Source: Perognathus longimembris pacificus
Lineage: Eukaryota > Chordata > Mammalia > Rodentia > Heteromyidae
Direction: 5' to 3'
DNA: 64,000 nt
NCBI RefSeq assembly: GCF_023159225.1
Contig: NC_063176.1
Location: forward strand, 32,591,786 to 32,655,785
In this document: one piece after another, positions 12,430 through 23,640 of the stretch
Layout of the letters: the number at the start of each line of letters is the position of its first letter
Position numbering within the stretch: the first letter of the stretch is position 1
Notes under the pieces: generated by a model
What the model was told of the DNA's origin: nothing
Database searches by the model: none
The model's input: only the letters and a program-made list of their open reading frames with translations
Program-made: the position numbers and the translations under genes

Positions 12430-12886
12430 CCTAGCAGATCACAATAGTTCTATATGAACCCATAAGATGATGCTAAGTGAAATGAACTCCAATTTATGGA
12501 AACAAGTGGTTTATCATTGTTGTTATTTTCAACATACCATGTGTAATTATGCCCTTTTTGGTTTGTCTTTCTTTCCCATGGATTTACCCCTGATATTACT
12601 GTAACTGCATTTAGTACCCTGGATATCATTGGAACTAGGGAAGGGAAAGGGAATACTAAAATCAAGAGCCAAAGGACAAAAAGACAAACCAAAGTAACAG
12701 CAATAGTTACAAAACTATATGGTGTAAACCAGCTGTACACCTCATGGCGGGGAGGAAATTGGGAGGAGGAAGGTGGGGGAAAACGAGGGAGGAGGTAACA
12801 AGTTGGATAAGAAATGTACTCACTGCTTTATGTATGAAACTGTAAACCTTCTGCACTCACTTTGACAATAAAATAAAAGAGAGTAG
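12430..12886 (+). mobile_element. L1 3' UTR, sense, 5'-truncated
   Basis: Plus-strand copy of the L1 3' end: the AAGTGAAATGAACTCC block, a TTTCAACATACCATGTGTAATTA block, then a G-rich purine stretch, the block GGGAGGAGGTAACAAGTTGG, and a terminal TTTGACAATAAAAT before an A-rich tail. It corresponds in reverse complement to 14228-14700. Only the last 450 bases of the element are present, as in a normal 5' truncation. Confidence 0.9.
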
Positions 12887-14039
12887 CTTTGTTTTTAGAG
12901 ATGAAAATATACATTCTCACACCCATAATTTTGCCCAGATATCTGTATGAACAATTTCACAACATATGAAATGTTGAGTAATTGAAAATAAATTTATAAA
13001 GATGAGTAGATTCATTATAAAACATTCTCGATTCTTATTAGCTGCATCATACGTTATAGCTAATATCAGGACACTTTTCAGAGTAATTAAACATTTTTAT
13101 GTACCATGTTTGTTTACATAAATCTGTTTTGTTTACCACTAGACAAATTCAGGAAACTTCATTGCAGGTGTCAACATACTAAGTCTAAAATTTCTAATGA
13201 GGTGGAAAGAAAGTAGAGTAATTAAAACAATTTTTAAAGATAAAATTTGTAGAAACCACTAATCAATTATAAAGAAAACCATAAATTTTAGCACTCTAAC
13301 TTGTTCTGGAATCATAAACATGTTAATGAAAATTATCAAATACATCATGCAGAGATAGTCATACCTAAATAAGCCCAACTGGCTTTTCAAAATGTAGAAG
13401 AAATGCATTGAGAAGAAAAATATAATTAAGTACTTTAAAAATCGGGACATATAGATTAAAAAGATAAATGGACCTATGTTATGCTCTACAATTATCTCGA
13501 AAAGTAACAAATTAAACCAAATGCATCCACTTGTATGCATTAATATCAGCTTTTTGTATGTCAAGCCCATGTCAAATAGACAGCTATAAAATAAAAAGGT
13601 CAGTAATGAAATGTGAAATAAAATTTGCATCCTTAAAATATTGCAAGGTAAATGAAGAGAAATATAGTCAAAACAGTTCGTTTACGTGTATGAAAATAGA
13701 ATAAACCCTTTGTAAATTGTTCTAAGAAAGAATTAGGATGATCGAGAATTACAATTGGGTGATAAAGACATTGTTTATATATGTGGAAAGATTACAATGA
13801 TCAAAGTGTAAATAAATCAATAAAATAATGAAATATAGGTACAAAATGTTAGACATAAAACCAAAAATCTTCATAACTTGCTTAGACAAAGAAATTCTTG
13901 AATATAGTAATGCAACAAAATCACATAGGATAAATTTATTGGGCTCAGGTCAGTATGAGAATGCTTGTTCAGCTTCAAGGCCCTTGATTACATACCCCAC
14001 ATTGCAAAAAATTCAAGTAAAAGGAATAAAAGTAAGACA
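12887..14039. other. Unassigned AT-rich DNA
   Basis: No recognised feature. A 123-codon minus-strand frame (13259-13630) is a low-complexity hydrophobic translation of AT-rich DNA without a recognisable family, so it is left out. Confidence 0.5.
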
Positions 14040-14190
14040 CTGGAAAACTGAACTCAAACTTTTCATGATGAAAGCATTTGACAAGAAAGAAAAGAAATAC
14101 TTAACAGACTGGAAGAAGATATTTACAATAATATATTTAATATAGGATTTATATGTATAATATATAAAAGAAAACACTCAAAAATCAAGG
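14040..14190 (+). mobile_element. Old L1 ORF2 fragment
   Basis: Weak but ordered similarity to old mammalian L1 ORF2: an ACAGACTGGAAGAAGATATTT block (tDWKKIF), then ATAGGATTTATATGTATAAT and AAAACACTCAAAAATCAA, the usual motifs upstream of the C-terminal third. Too decayed to place ends exactly. Confidence 0.5.
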
Positions 14191-14227
14191 AGATAAACCT
14201 ATTATTTAGGTTCTAGTGCTGTGATTT

Positions 14228-14970
14228 TTCTTTTTTTCTGAATAATTATTTATTTATTGTCAAAGTGCTGTACAGAGGGGTTATAGTTGCATACATAAGT
14301 TACAGAGTGCATTTCTTATCCAACTTGTTACCTCCTTCCTCATTTTTCCCCCGTCTCCCCCCCTCCATTTCCTTTCCCCTCATGAGTTATATAGTTGGCT
14401 TACACCATATAGTTTTGTTTGTATTGCTGTTGCATTGGCTTGTCTTTTTGTCCTTTGTCTCTTTATTTTGGTATTCCCTTTCCCTTCCCTTGTTCCAACG
14501 ATCTCCAGGGTGCTAAAATCAGTTACAGTGATGTCAGGGGTAAAACCACAGGAAAGAAAGACAAGCCAAAAAGGGCATAATTACACATGGTATGTTGAAA
14601 ATAACAACAATGATAAGCCACTTGTTTCCATAAATTGGAGTTCATTTCACTTAGCATCATCTTATGTGTTCATATGGAGCTATTGAGCTATTGTGATCTT
14701 CCTAGATATGTACTAATTATTCCCAGTGAGGGAAACCATAGCCTATTTTTTTTTTTGGGGGGGGGGTTGGCTCACTTCACTTAGTATGATTTTTTTCCAA
14801 GTCCTTCCATTTCCTTACAAATGGCGCAATGCCATTCTTTTTGATAGAGGCATAGAATACCATTGTTGATGTGTACCACATTTTATTCATCCATTCATCT
14901 ACTTAGGGGTATCTGGGTTGGGTTCATATTTTATCAATGACGAATTGCGCTGCAATAGACATAGTTTTGT
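14228..14970 (-). mobile_element. L1 3' end (antisense part of an inverted copy)
   Basis: Minus-strand L1 3' UTR (TTATTGTCAAAG at 14250, the tail side) running into ORF2 C-terminal sequence, up to the codons for the LLQRNS-like block near 14950. The right neighbour, from 14971, is L1 ORF2 in the opposite orientation. The ORF2 position where this piece starts is directly after the position where the sense piece ends (about 16032), which is the signature of a twin-primed insertion. A homopolymer T/G tract interrupts it near 14750. Confidence 0.9.
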
Positions 14971-16032
14971 ACATAGAACTCAAAAAGTTAAATTCCTTCA
15001 AATCAAATCCTAAAAGAACCAACAAATGAGCTAAGGCATGAGAGGCATAAAAATGGAATACTACATAGTGATTAGAAAGGATAAAATAATGGTATTTGCA
15101 GGGACATGGTCACATCTTGAACAAATAATGTTGAGCTAGACAAGCCTAGGGCACAGAGAACAAAGGTGCATGGTCTCCCTGATATTGGTTGTTGGGTGGG
15201 TGGCATGGAGATCAGTACAGACCATGTCTGTAAACAACAAACTTCTTTTCAAATGGTATTTCCATATGTTTTGGTCAGTGATTTTACATTATGTCTCTAA
15301 AACCAAACAAATACTGGATAAGCTAAAAAGGTCTAAGATAGATCTATCAGAAGTGCACAAGAGCTCAACCTATGTACATGTGATTGTATTGGATGAGGCT
15401 AAGCAAAATGAACTCCAAGAGATGGAAACAAGAGGATTTTATCATTGTCCTTAGGTTTTTGCATACAAGGTGAATTTCCTGTGGCGTACCCCAAGTGGTT
15501 ACTGTATATGATTTTGGTACATTGGATATTGTATATATGCTTAACTGAACTAGAGAAGGGAAAGAAAAATGAGGGAGGGTGTAATAAATACAAGCAGAAT
15601 GTACTCACTGCCTTATTATGTAACTGTACCTCTCTGTACATCACCTTGTTAACAAAATTTAATTTAAAAAGGGGGGGCATAAAAAGACCTAAAAAGAGAC
15701 TTCTCCAAAGAGGAAATGAGAATAGCCAAGAGACACATGAAGAAATGCTCTGTATCACTGGCCATAAAAGAAATGCAAATCAAAACAATACTGATATTCA
15801 ACCTCACCCCAAGAAGAATGTCCATTATCAAGAAAACTAATAATAACAGATGCTGGAGGGGATGTGTCCAAAAGGGAACCCTACTACACTGTAGGTGGGA
15901 GTGTAAACTTGTTCAACTACTCTGGAAAGCAGTATGGAGGTTTCTCAGAAGGCTAAACATAGAACTCTCCAATGACACAGAAGCTCCACTTTGGGCATTT
16001 ACAAAAGACTACAAGCAAGACCACACCAAAGC
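14971..16032 (+). pseudogene. L1 ORF2 C-terminal segment, inverted and split
   Basis: Sense ORF2 from the AGAACTCAAAAAGTTAAATTCC block (14975) to AAAGCCATGAG (16032), coding pieces such as [28 protein letters not shown] (15870-15955). It is interrupted by another L1 3' end (15054-15675), after which ORF2 resumes at the AAAAAGAGACTTCTCC block. Frames are broken by stops. This is the inverted 5' segment of the L1 whose 3' part is 14228-14970. Confidence 0.9.
15054..15675 (+). mobile_element. Nested L1 3' end of a different subfamily
   Basis: A 5'-truncated L1 of the subfamily seen at 51605-53745: it opens in the codons for MEFYTVIRNEK-like residues and the AACAAATAATGTTGAGC block, and continues through a 3' UTR to CTGTACATCACCTTGTTAACAAAATTTAA. 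It lies inside the other L1. A 10-base repeat GGCATAAAAA (15044-15053 and 15676-15685) is a candidate target duplication, although a run of G between the A-rich tail and the right copy is unusual. Confidence 0.78.
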
Positions 16033-16180
16033 CATGAGACTCATATAAAATTAATCCCCAGAAAACCAGAGTGGTGCTGTGGCTCAAGCGGTAGAGTACT
16101 ATCCATTAGTGGTAAAGCTCACAGATAGCACACAAGCCCTGAGTTCAAGCCCCATGATGGACCAAAAAAAAACAAACCAC
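16033..16180 (+). mobile_element. Composite SINE, right (tRNA-like) arm
   Basis: Matches the second half of the composite SINE at 41974-42219: the AGACTC...AATTAA...CCAGAAAACC linker, GCTGTGGCTCAAGCGGTAG (A-box relic), CCTGAGTTCAAGCCCC (B-box relic) and an A-rich tail. The 7SL-like left arm is missing; the inverted L1 abuts it on the left. Confidence 0.85.
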
Positions 16181-19052
16181 CAAGAATAAAAATATTGACT
16201 GCAAGACAAGAAGAAAAATGAACTTTGAGAGATAGATTGAGATGTTCTCTGTACTATGTTGCTGTTTATACAAAGCAATCTGAATCCTCAAACTGTACAT
16301 CATCCAGAGAAAATCATTTTAATGTGCAATAATAAAAAAGCATGCTCCAGGTTCTCTTCATTCATAATGAAAAAGAAGCCACCAAATCTAAGATTCTCCA
16401 GTCACAACATTAAAAAAAAAGACAAAAGAAATAACAAGACAAATGTGAACTGTAAAGTTTCTACATTATTGGCTGTTAAGAAAAATTTATATGACTGTAT
16501 CCAAAATATTGGCAAATAGTATAGTATGCTTATTGGAAGGACATTCAAGAGTTCTTCAATATAGCCTTAATTACAACCATGCTTGCTTAATAGAACAGGC
16601 TCATGTCAGATCATCTTCTATATTCTGTAATTCAAAGTAAAACCTGTATTAACTTTGATATGTTTCTCTATATACAATGCAGAATGCAGAAATGCAGAAA
16701 TGTCTGCAAATGTATGCTTCCTGTAAAACAATCTGATATGTGATGATCATCTCATATAGAAATAAGAGCATCTCATATAGAAATAATTATTATCACTTCA
16801 CATAGAAATAACCATTAGTCTTGGAAATAGTCATTAGTCTTGAACTTGACCTCTACATCTCTTTAATTAACAACCATGAGTATTCCTACTCATCTGCACA
16901 CAACCAAAAATTACTCGATGTAAAATTTTGAGATGACAAAATAAGAATTGATTATAAATGGTTAAATATCATGATTTACATAATTATAATGTTCATAATT
17001 TGAAACTTCAATTGTACTTGATGAGTTACTATTACCTTAATCTGTGTAACTTACATTTGAAAACAAATATAATTACTATTTTTCTATTAACAAAGAAAAT
17101 TAGATTAAAAGCAAATTTTATTGAACGTGTTTAAATTCTGCGTCTTAAAAATGTTTCTTTACATTCCTCAAAATTTATCTCTTCATTTGGACCAAATAAA
17201 CTCTTCTTTAGCAAGCATATAGTCCTCTTTCACTGATGTTTACCAAGTCATTTTCTTTTGCTGCAGAATAGTGTACTTAATGTCCATAATCTCAGAGTTA
17301 ATTTTCTTTCCTCATTTCCTGTCCGTAGGTGTAGGGCTCTTACAAAGGATTTTCTAGTAGGCACAATAGGAAGATTATACAAAGATATGAAGGAACCAAG
17401 CAGACCATAGAATTGCTTTTCCTTTCAAAATAACAATTGGAAGAGGTAAAAAGTATTTATAGGAATGTGTATTATAGATAACTTAATTACTTCATTAAAT
17501 CTCACATACAAATAAAACATTTTAAAATAAGTCGCAATACACTTTGAACATACTACCATAATAGAAAATTTACAAGTCTTTCTTTGCTATGTATCTTTCT
17601 AATGCTATGTCTCTCTGTGATTAAATGGACAAGGGGTGGTGAGTTTTCTTGTGTACTCTATAAAACCACTGACCTGAAACACAACAGTAAAACTCAGCTT
17701 TGCATCACGTAATATTTCTTTTGTATCTTTTTCTTTTTCTGCGAGATTGATTTCTTAAAGTAGGGAAGTGCTTCTTAAAACACTGCTGGCCTGCTTTCAC
17801 TCCAAGACTTTAAGTAGGATTTTATAAAAAATTAAATTTCCGGGGAAGACACCCAGACAATAATTCTCCTAAACATTATTTATCTGCTGATGTCTTGTGA
17901 ATTACCACTAAGAATTTTACATCAGCATAAAATATTCCAATACAATTTTTAACATTATTAGTAACATTTTTATTAAAGATTAAAATCATCCAATTTAGAG
18001 ATTATAAAAAGTATGTGACATATTAAGGGAAGGAATTCCAAATGTATGAATGAAGACATTAGTTCTATCCCATTCCTTAAATATAATTAAAAGCAATAGG
18101 CTTCAGATACCATTACAATTAAAAAGGGTATACTGGATAATAAAAGATTTTAATAGCTGGCTATTGATTTGGGTTAACTATTTGATTCTGTTGGTGTCAT
18201 GATGTACCCTTATATAGAACTAATATAGAACTCAATCTCTATCCCTTTACATCTTAACTCCAGACAGTATCAGTAAAATTTCATAGCTTCATAGCTTGAT
18301 AGATTAGCAGCCGCAAATAGCCCTAAATTCATTTCTTTGGTAAAAATGAGTACTGTAGAAAAGACAGCAGAAAGTCAGGCTCAGTGAAGTTTGAAGTATC
18401 AAAATCCAAAAATAGCTCCAGCCTAAACTTGAGGGGAATTGCTGTAATCAAGAATAGGAATAATGCTCTTTACCTATGAACTGGACTGATTGCACAGCAT
18501 GAGTCTCTCTTCTAAACAAGGTATTTCTATATTTGCATCTAAAGTATTCAGGCTCTTTCTGTGTTGGCTACCACTCTCTGCTCCTATAAACCTCCACAAG
18601 ACATATAACTTTTTAAGGTCCCAAGCTTTACGCCTGTGAAATGTCAACAAATAGTCTCCCAAGCTCTCTCACATTAACATTTATTAATTCTATGGCTTCT
18701 TATTAGGCTCAGGAAATGTAGAGTGTGATTCCCACAATCTTCAATCATACAAAAGAGAGTAGGAAAATATGAAACTAGGCAAATATATTATCATGATTTG
18801 TGTAAAGTATGATTTGCATAAAGTATAAGGAAGAAAACTAATTATTCTATAAATGATAGTGTATTTGCACTATTTTGACTTACTACTAACTGAAGAGCTT
18901 TAATAAAAAAAACTGGCACCTATAACTCAGTAATGAATTTCTTGAGGAACACTTTCTGATTAACTGGGAATACAGATGTGAGCAGCTGTTTCCAGCCTTA
19001 AGTGTATTACTCCTAATCATGACACATAAGTATGGTTATAATATAGCTTCTT
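16181..19052. other. Unassigned AT-rich DNA
   Basis: No gene or dispersed repeat recognised. A short imperfect threefold repeat of a CATCTCATATAGAAATAA-like unit lies at about 16748-16812. The longest frames (about 60-90 codons) lack coding character. Confidence 0.5.
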
Positions 19053-19242
19053 GGGGCTGGGGATATAGCCTAGTGGCAAGAGTGCCTGCCTCGGATCCAC
19101 GAGGCCCTAGGTTCGATTCCCCAGCACCACATATCCAGAAAACGGCCAGAAGCGGCGCTGTGGCTCAAGTGGCGGAGTGCTAGCCTTGAGCGGGAAGAAG
19201 CCAGGGACAGTGCTCAGGCCCGGAGTCCAAGGCCCAGGATTG

Positions 19243-19277
<35 letters not shown>
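19053..19277 (+). mobile_element. Dimeric tRNA-derived SINE, young-looking copy
   Basis: Same structure as 3400-3625: pol III A and B boxes in the left arm, A-rich linker, second tRNA-like arm, and an uninterrupted run of about 33 A (19245-19277). It differs from the 3400 copy at only about half a dozen positions by eye over the first 190 bases, and shares the GCCTCGGATCCACGAGG and GAGCGGGAAGAAG variants absent from all other copies here. Confidence 0.95.
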
Positions 19278-19282
<5 letters not shown>

Positions 19283-21270
19283 CTCAAGTTATCACACAGA
19301 ATATCCATTTTAACAAATCCAACTTTGACAATTTCAACTTTAGAAGCAGTTATTACTTAGTAGCTAGATGATTGAGTGTAACTTACTGCATGGGAAGATA
19401 AATTTTACTTGGAGAAATTCCACATCTGCTACTTAGCCTTGAAGGACCAATTTTCAGGCCTTCTGTACAATGAAATGAGTATTTCTTCTCTTGACTAAAG
19501 CATTGTTTGTAGCTGCCATGTTCAGGACATCTTTGGGTTGGACATGGGGCCAAATACAGTCCTATCAACTCTCATTAAAATAAAGCAATAGTCACAGAAG
19601 CATTGACTATTGCAGATTGGCAATTGCTTTGTGAATCAAAGCCTTTGCCAGAAGCTTTCTGAATTATATCATGTAACCAATGAGAAAAGAAATGACATGA
19701 CTTGGCTAGATAAATTTAGATGAAAGAAATAAACTGAATTGGGTTATTAACACATCATATCGGGAATCAAAGACCAGTTTTCCTTTAGCTTTCAATGAGT
19801 AGAGCTCTAGCCCATTTAACTGATCCTTTTCCCCTTTTCCCTGTTCCACATGACCTGGAGTTAACAGTCTTATCTGTGCAAGCTCTTCCTTCCTGCCATC
19901 CTGAAAAACATAAACAACACTTTTAATATATATTTATTTTCAGAGCTTTGAGTGCAGATCACAAATTAACTCATCTATAAAATTTTTGAAAAATAATACC
20001 AAATTTAACAGGCATACTGGAGTATTAAGATTTTACTAACAAGAAAATTTAATGAACAGATATTGTACCTTCTATAGTTTTGATACATGTACCTCATTAG
20101 TCTGCATGATTTTTAAAGTGAAGATAGAATTAGAGATTTGTGAACTCTCTTACAAAGCTCTATTTCACTCTTACAAAGCTCTATTTGGGGTGCTTTGGAT
20201 TACAAAATGTATGTGGTCCATCTGCTTATAAAAGTAATTTTTGTCGTATCTTCTCACAAATTACACAAACACTTTGAACTTTCATTTCCCTCAGTTATAA
20301 GTACATTGATGCTGAAATCTACATATTATATATTGGACCTTATATTTTACATTTGACAGAATATTTTGAGACTGACTTTTTAAAAGTAGTTGTAATGACA
20401 TTAGGAAAATTAATTTAGGGAGATTAACTAGAGAAAATAAGCATTATTCATCCACTATTCTTCATCACAAAGAAATACAATGAATTTCATTTTATTATAA
20501 TTTTTAAGTTTGACATTAGATCTCACAGGGCTAATAAAATCCTAGAAGACTAGCTTCCTGACGAATTCTGACAAATACATCCTGATATCCCAAATGTCAG
20601 ACCACTGGAATGTCAAGAAGTAAACAGAACAAAAAAAAAAAAAGAGGGTGCTTTCATTTAGTATTGTGCTGATTCCATGCAGTGCTGTGGGATTATATCC
20701 AAAATGTTATCAGGATTTGGTCATGATGACCTCTCTCAAAATATGTAATAGCATACTTGAAAATCAATTTCATCTAACTTGAAGCCACCTTGAGTATAAG
20801 CTTCTACACTTTTTACAAACTCCCTGTTCAATGAATGCAGTTGAGTTAAAACACAAGTAAATCTGAAGGGTAACAAAGTTTTCAGAATTATGAAGTGTCA
20901 AAATAGTCCCTACATTTGAAGTGAGCTTTTAGAAAACTATATCAAAGGAGAATAAAATAAAATTTCCTCAAAGAATGGAACTAACATTTGCACAATTAAT
21001 GAAGCAATATCATAGCTAATATAAAAATCCCATTTCTGCTTATAACTACACTTTGTAAAACATAGAACTAACAAGGTTTTCTAGAATTTAAGAATTGTTA
21101 CTCATGACAAAAGTCTTTTTCCATGTTTTTTATTCCACCTTTCTTCTCTGAGTTTCTTTTTCTTCATTTTCTATCTTGTGTACTATTGGTACACGAAAAG
21201 CCCATATCAAGAGTACAATCTGGGAATCTGATATAGGTACATATTTATAAAATCACTAACATAATTAAGA
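19278..21270. other. Unassigned AT-rich DNA
   Basis: No recognised gene or repeat. A 20-base tandem duplication (ACTCTTACAAAGCTCTATTT-like) lies at about 20145-20186. Confidence 0.5.
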
Positions 21271-21365
21271 CAGATTGCTAGGCATAATGGTACACACACA
21301 CAGCCCAACACTTAAGAGGCTGAGGCAGGGAATCAAAATTTCTAGGTCAATTTGTACTGCCCAGC
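21271..21365 (+). mobile_element. Degraded 7SL/B1-like SINE
   Basis: CTAGGCATAATGGTACACAC followed by CCAACACTTAAGAGGCTGAGGCAGGG keeps the first 60 bases of a B1-type monomer (GGCATGGTGG...CCCAGCACT...GGAGGCTGAGGCAGG). Downstream resemblance fades. Confidence 0.5.
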
Positions 21366-21604
21366 AGAATATACCTTCCCTCTTCCCACCTCACGTAAAT
21401 GTAAGGAGAATATCCATCACATCAAACATATTCTGCAGGGCATTTAGAATGTGTTCTCTCCGGTTCCTCATAGTGCCAAAACCGCCTGACATCTATTGAT
21501 GTTTCTGTTGCTATAGACTTGTTTACATTTTCAAGATCACTATAAATTAAATGGTATACTTTAATCTTATTTTATTCATTGGAAATAGTTATATTTATTT
21601 ATTT

Positions 21605-22586
21605 TTCTTTTTCATAATTATTTATTGTCAAAGTGATGAAGAGAGAGATTACAGTTTCATACGTTAGACCTTGGGTGCATTTCTTGTACTGTTTGTTAAC
21701 TCCTCCCACATTCTTGTACTGTTTGTTACCTCCTCACTCATTCCCCCCTCCCACTCCCCTTTCCTTCTCCTCCCATGAGTTGTTCAGTTAGTTTACATCA
21801 AATGGTTTTGCAAGTATTCCTTTTGGAGTCGTTTGTCTTTTAATCCTTTGTCTTTCGATTTTGATAGTCCCTTTCACTTCCGTAGTTCTAATACCAGTAT
21901 ATATACTATCCAGTGTACTCAGATGAGGTACAGTAATAGCAGGTACAACCACAGGAAGGGGATACAAGACGATCATCAACAAAAGAAGCTATGGTTTCAC
22001 ATGGAATGTTGAAAGTAATTACAACAGTGATATTACACTCGTTTCTATAACATGGAGTTCATTTCACTTAGCACCATCTTGTGCGTTCATAGGGGCATAG
22101 ATAGCTATTAGGTTCTTGTGATCCTCTGCTGTGACTAGCCAAAACCTGTGCTAATTATTCCCTATGAGGGAAACCATAGAGTCCATGTTTCTTTGGGTCT
22201 GGATCTCTTAGTATAATTTTTTCCAAGTTCTTCCATTTCCTTACGAATGGGGCAATGTCATTCTTTCTGATAGAGGCATAAAATTCCATTGTGTATATGT
22301 ACCACATTTTCCTAATTCATTCATCTACTGGGGGGCATCTGGGTTGCTTCCATATTTTAGCTATGATAAATTGTGCTGCAATGAAAATTGTTGTGCTGGT
22401 GGCTTTAGTGTGTTCTTGTTTGTGGTATTTTGGGTAGATGCCCAAGAGTGGGGCTGCTGGGTCATAGGAGAGCTCTATGTTTAGCCTTCTGAGGAATCTC
22501 CATACTGCTTTCCAGAGTGGCTGAACCAGTTTCCATTCCCACTAACAATGAAGTAGGGTTCCCTTTTGGCCGCATCCCCTCCAACA
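21605..22586 (-). mobile_element. L1 3' end (antisense part of an inverted copy)
   Basis: Minus-strand L1 from the 3' UTR (TTATTGTCAAAG at about 21622) through ORF2 C-terminal codons to TTGGAGGGGATGCGGCC (right end). A small tandem duplication of CTTGTACTGTTTGTTA marks 21679-21740. The adjacent right piece is sense ORF2 whose 3' end (about 23464) lies about 30 bases upstream in ORF2 of this piece's 5' start, so the two are one insertion with a 5' inversion. Confidence 0.93.
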
Positions 22587-23464
22587 ATATCCCAACGCCA
22601 TTTTTGAATGAAATAGAGGAATCAATCCAGAAATTAATATGGAACAATAAAAGACCACGAATAGCAAAAATAATCCTAATCAGAAAGAACAGTGCTGGAG
22701 GAATTACAATACCAAACTTCAATCTGTATTATAAAGCTACAGTAATAAAAACAGCTTGGTATTGGCACAGGAACAGGCCTGAAGAACAATGGAACAGAAC
22801 TGAAGACACAGAAAGGAACCCGCAGAATTATGCCTACTTAATATTTGATAAAGGAGCTAAAAAAACAGGATGGAAGAAAGATAGCCTTTTTAACAAATGG
22901 TCCTGGCAAAACTGGTTCAACACCTGCAATAAATGAAAACTAGATCCTAATATATCACCCTGCAACAAAATTAATTCCAAATGGATCAAAGACCTCAAAA
23001 TTAAAACAGATACCCTGAAAACACTAAAAGAAGGAGTAGGAGAAACACTTGGGCTCCTTGGCACAGGATAAAACTTCCTTAATAAAGGCCCAGAAATGCT
23101 ACAAATCAAAGAAAGGTTGGACAAATGGGACTGAATCAAACTGCAGAGCTTCTGCAGGGCAAAGGATATAGCTCGCAAGATAAACAGAAAGCCCACAGAT
23201 TGGGAAAAGATCTTTCCCAGCCATATAATGGACAAAGGCCTCATACATAAAATATATGCAGAACTAAAAAAAAAAATTCCTCCATAACAAAACTGCAAAG
23301 AACCAACAGCCCTTCAACAAGTGGGATAAAGACTTAAAAAGAGACTTTTCTGATGAGGAAATGAGAATGGCCAAGAGACATATGAAAAAGTGTTCTATAT
23401 CATTAGCCATAAAAGAAATGCAAATCAAAACAACATTGAGATTCCACCTCACTCCAGTGAGAAT
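22587..23464 (+). pseudogene. L1 ORF2 C-terminal segment, inverted
   Basis: Sense ORF2 coding [15 protein letters not shown], then [27 protein letters not shown] (22700-22775), a hallmark block after the reverse-transcriptase domain, and ending in CACCTCACTCCAGTGAGAATATC. It contains stops and at least two frameshifts after about 22930. It is the inverted 5' part of the copy at 21605-22586. ATCTTATTTT occurs at 21564-21573 and 23465-23474 and may be the target duplication, although T-rich sequence makes this weak. Confidence 0.92.
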
Positions 23465-23470
23465 ATCTTA

Positions 23471-23620
23471 TTTTTTTTTGAAGATTCATAAGGAGGTTTA
23501 TTAGTAGGGCCCTATCTCCCACGGGAGAGGGAGTAACATGGGGTCTGCACCTTGTCCAGGTGGCAGCTTCTCCATTTTGTCTTATTTTTAAAATCTGGCT
23601 TCCATTTGCAACCATGGTGT
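23471..23620 (-). pseudogene. Poly(A)-tailed retrocopy 3' end, parent unknown
   Basis: Read on minus, sequence of mixed GC content ends with AATAAA (complement of 23497-23502), then about 16 bases, then a run of A (23471-23479). This is the layout of a processed mRNA 3' end or of an LTR-driven transcript. I do not recognise the parent. The left boundary abuts the inverted L1; the upstream limit near 23620 is a guess. Confidence 0.45.
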
Positions 23621-23640
23621 TGTATGTATTAATAGTCCAC

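Noticed and set aside
13259..13630. 123-codon hydrophobic minus-strand frame
   Set aside because: Low-complexity Phe/Leu/Ile-rich translation of AT-rich DNA; no family resemblance.
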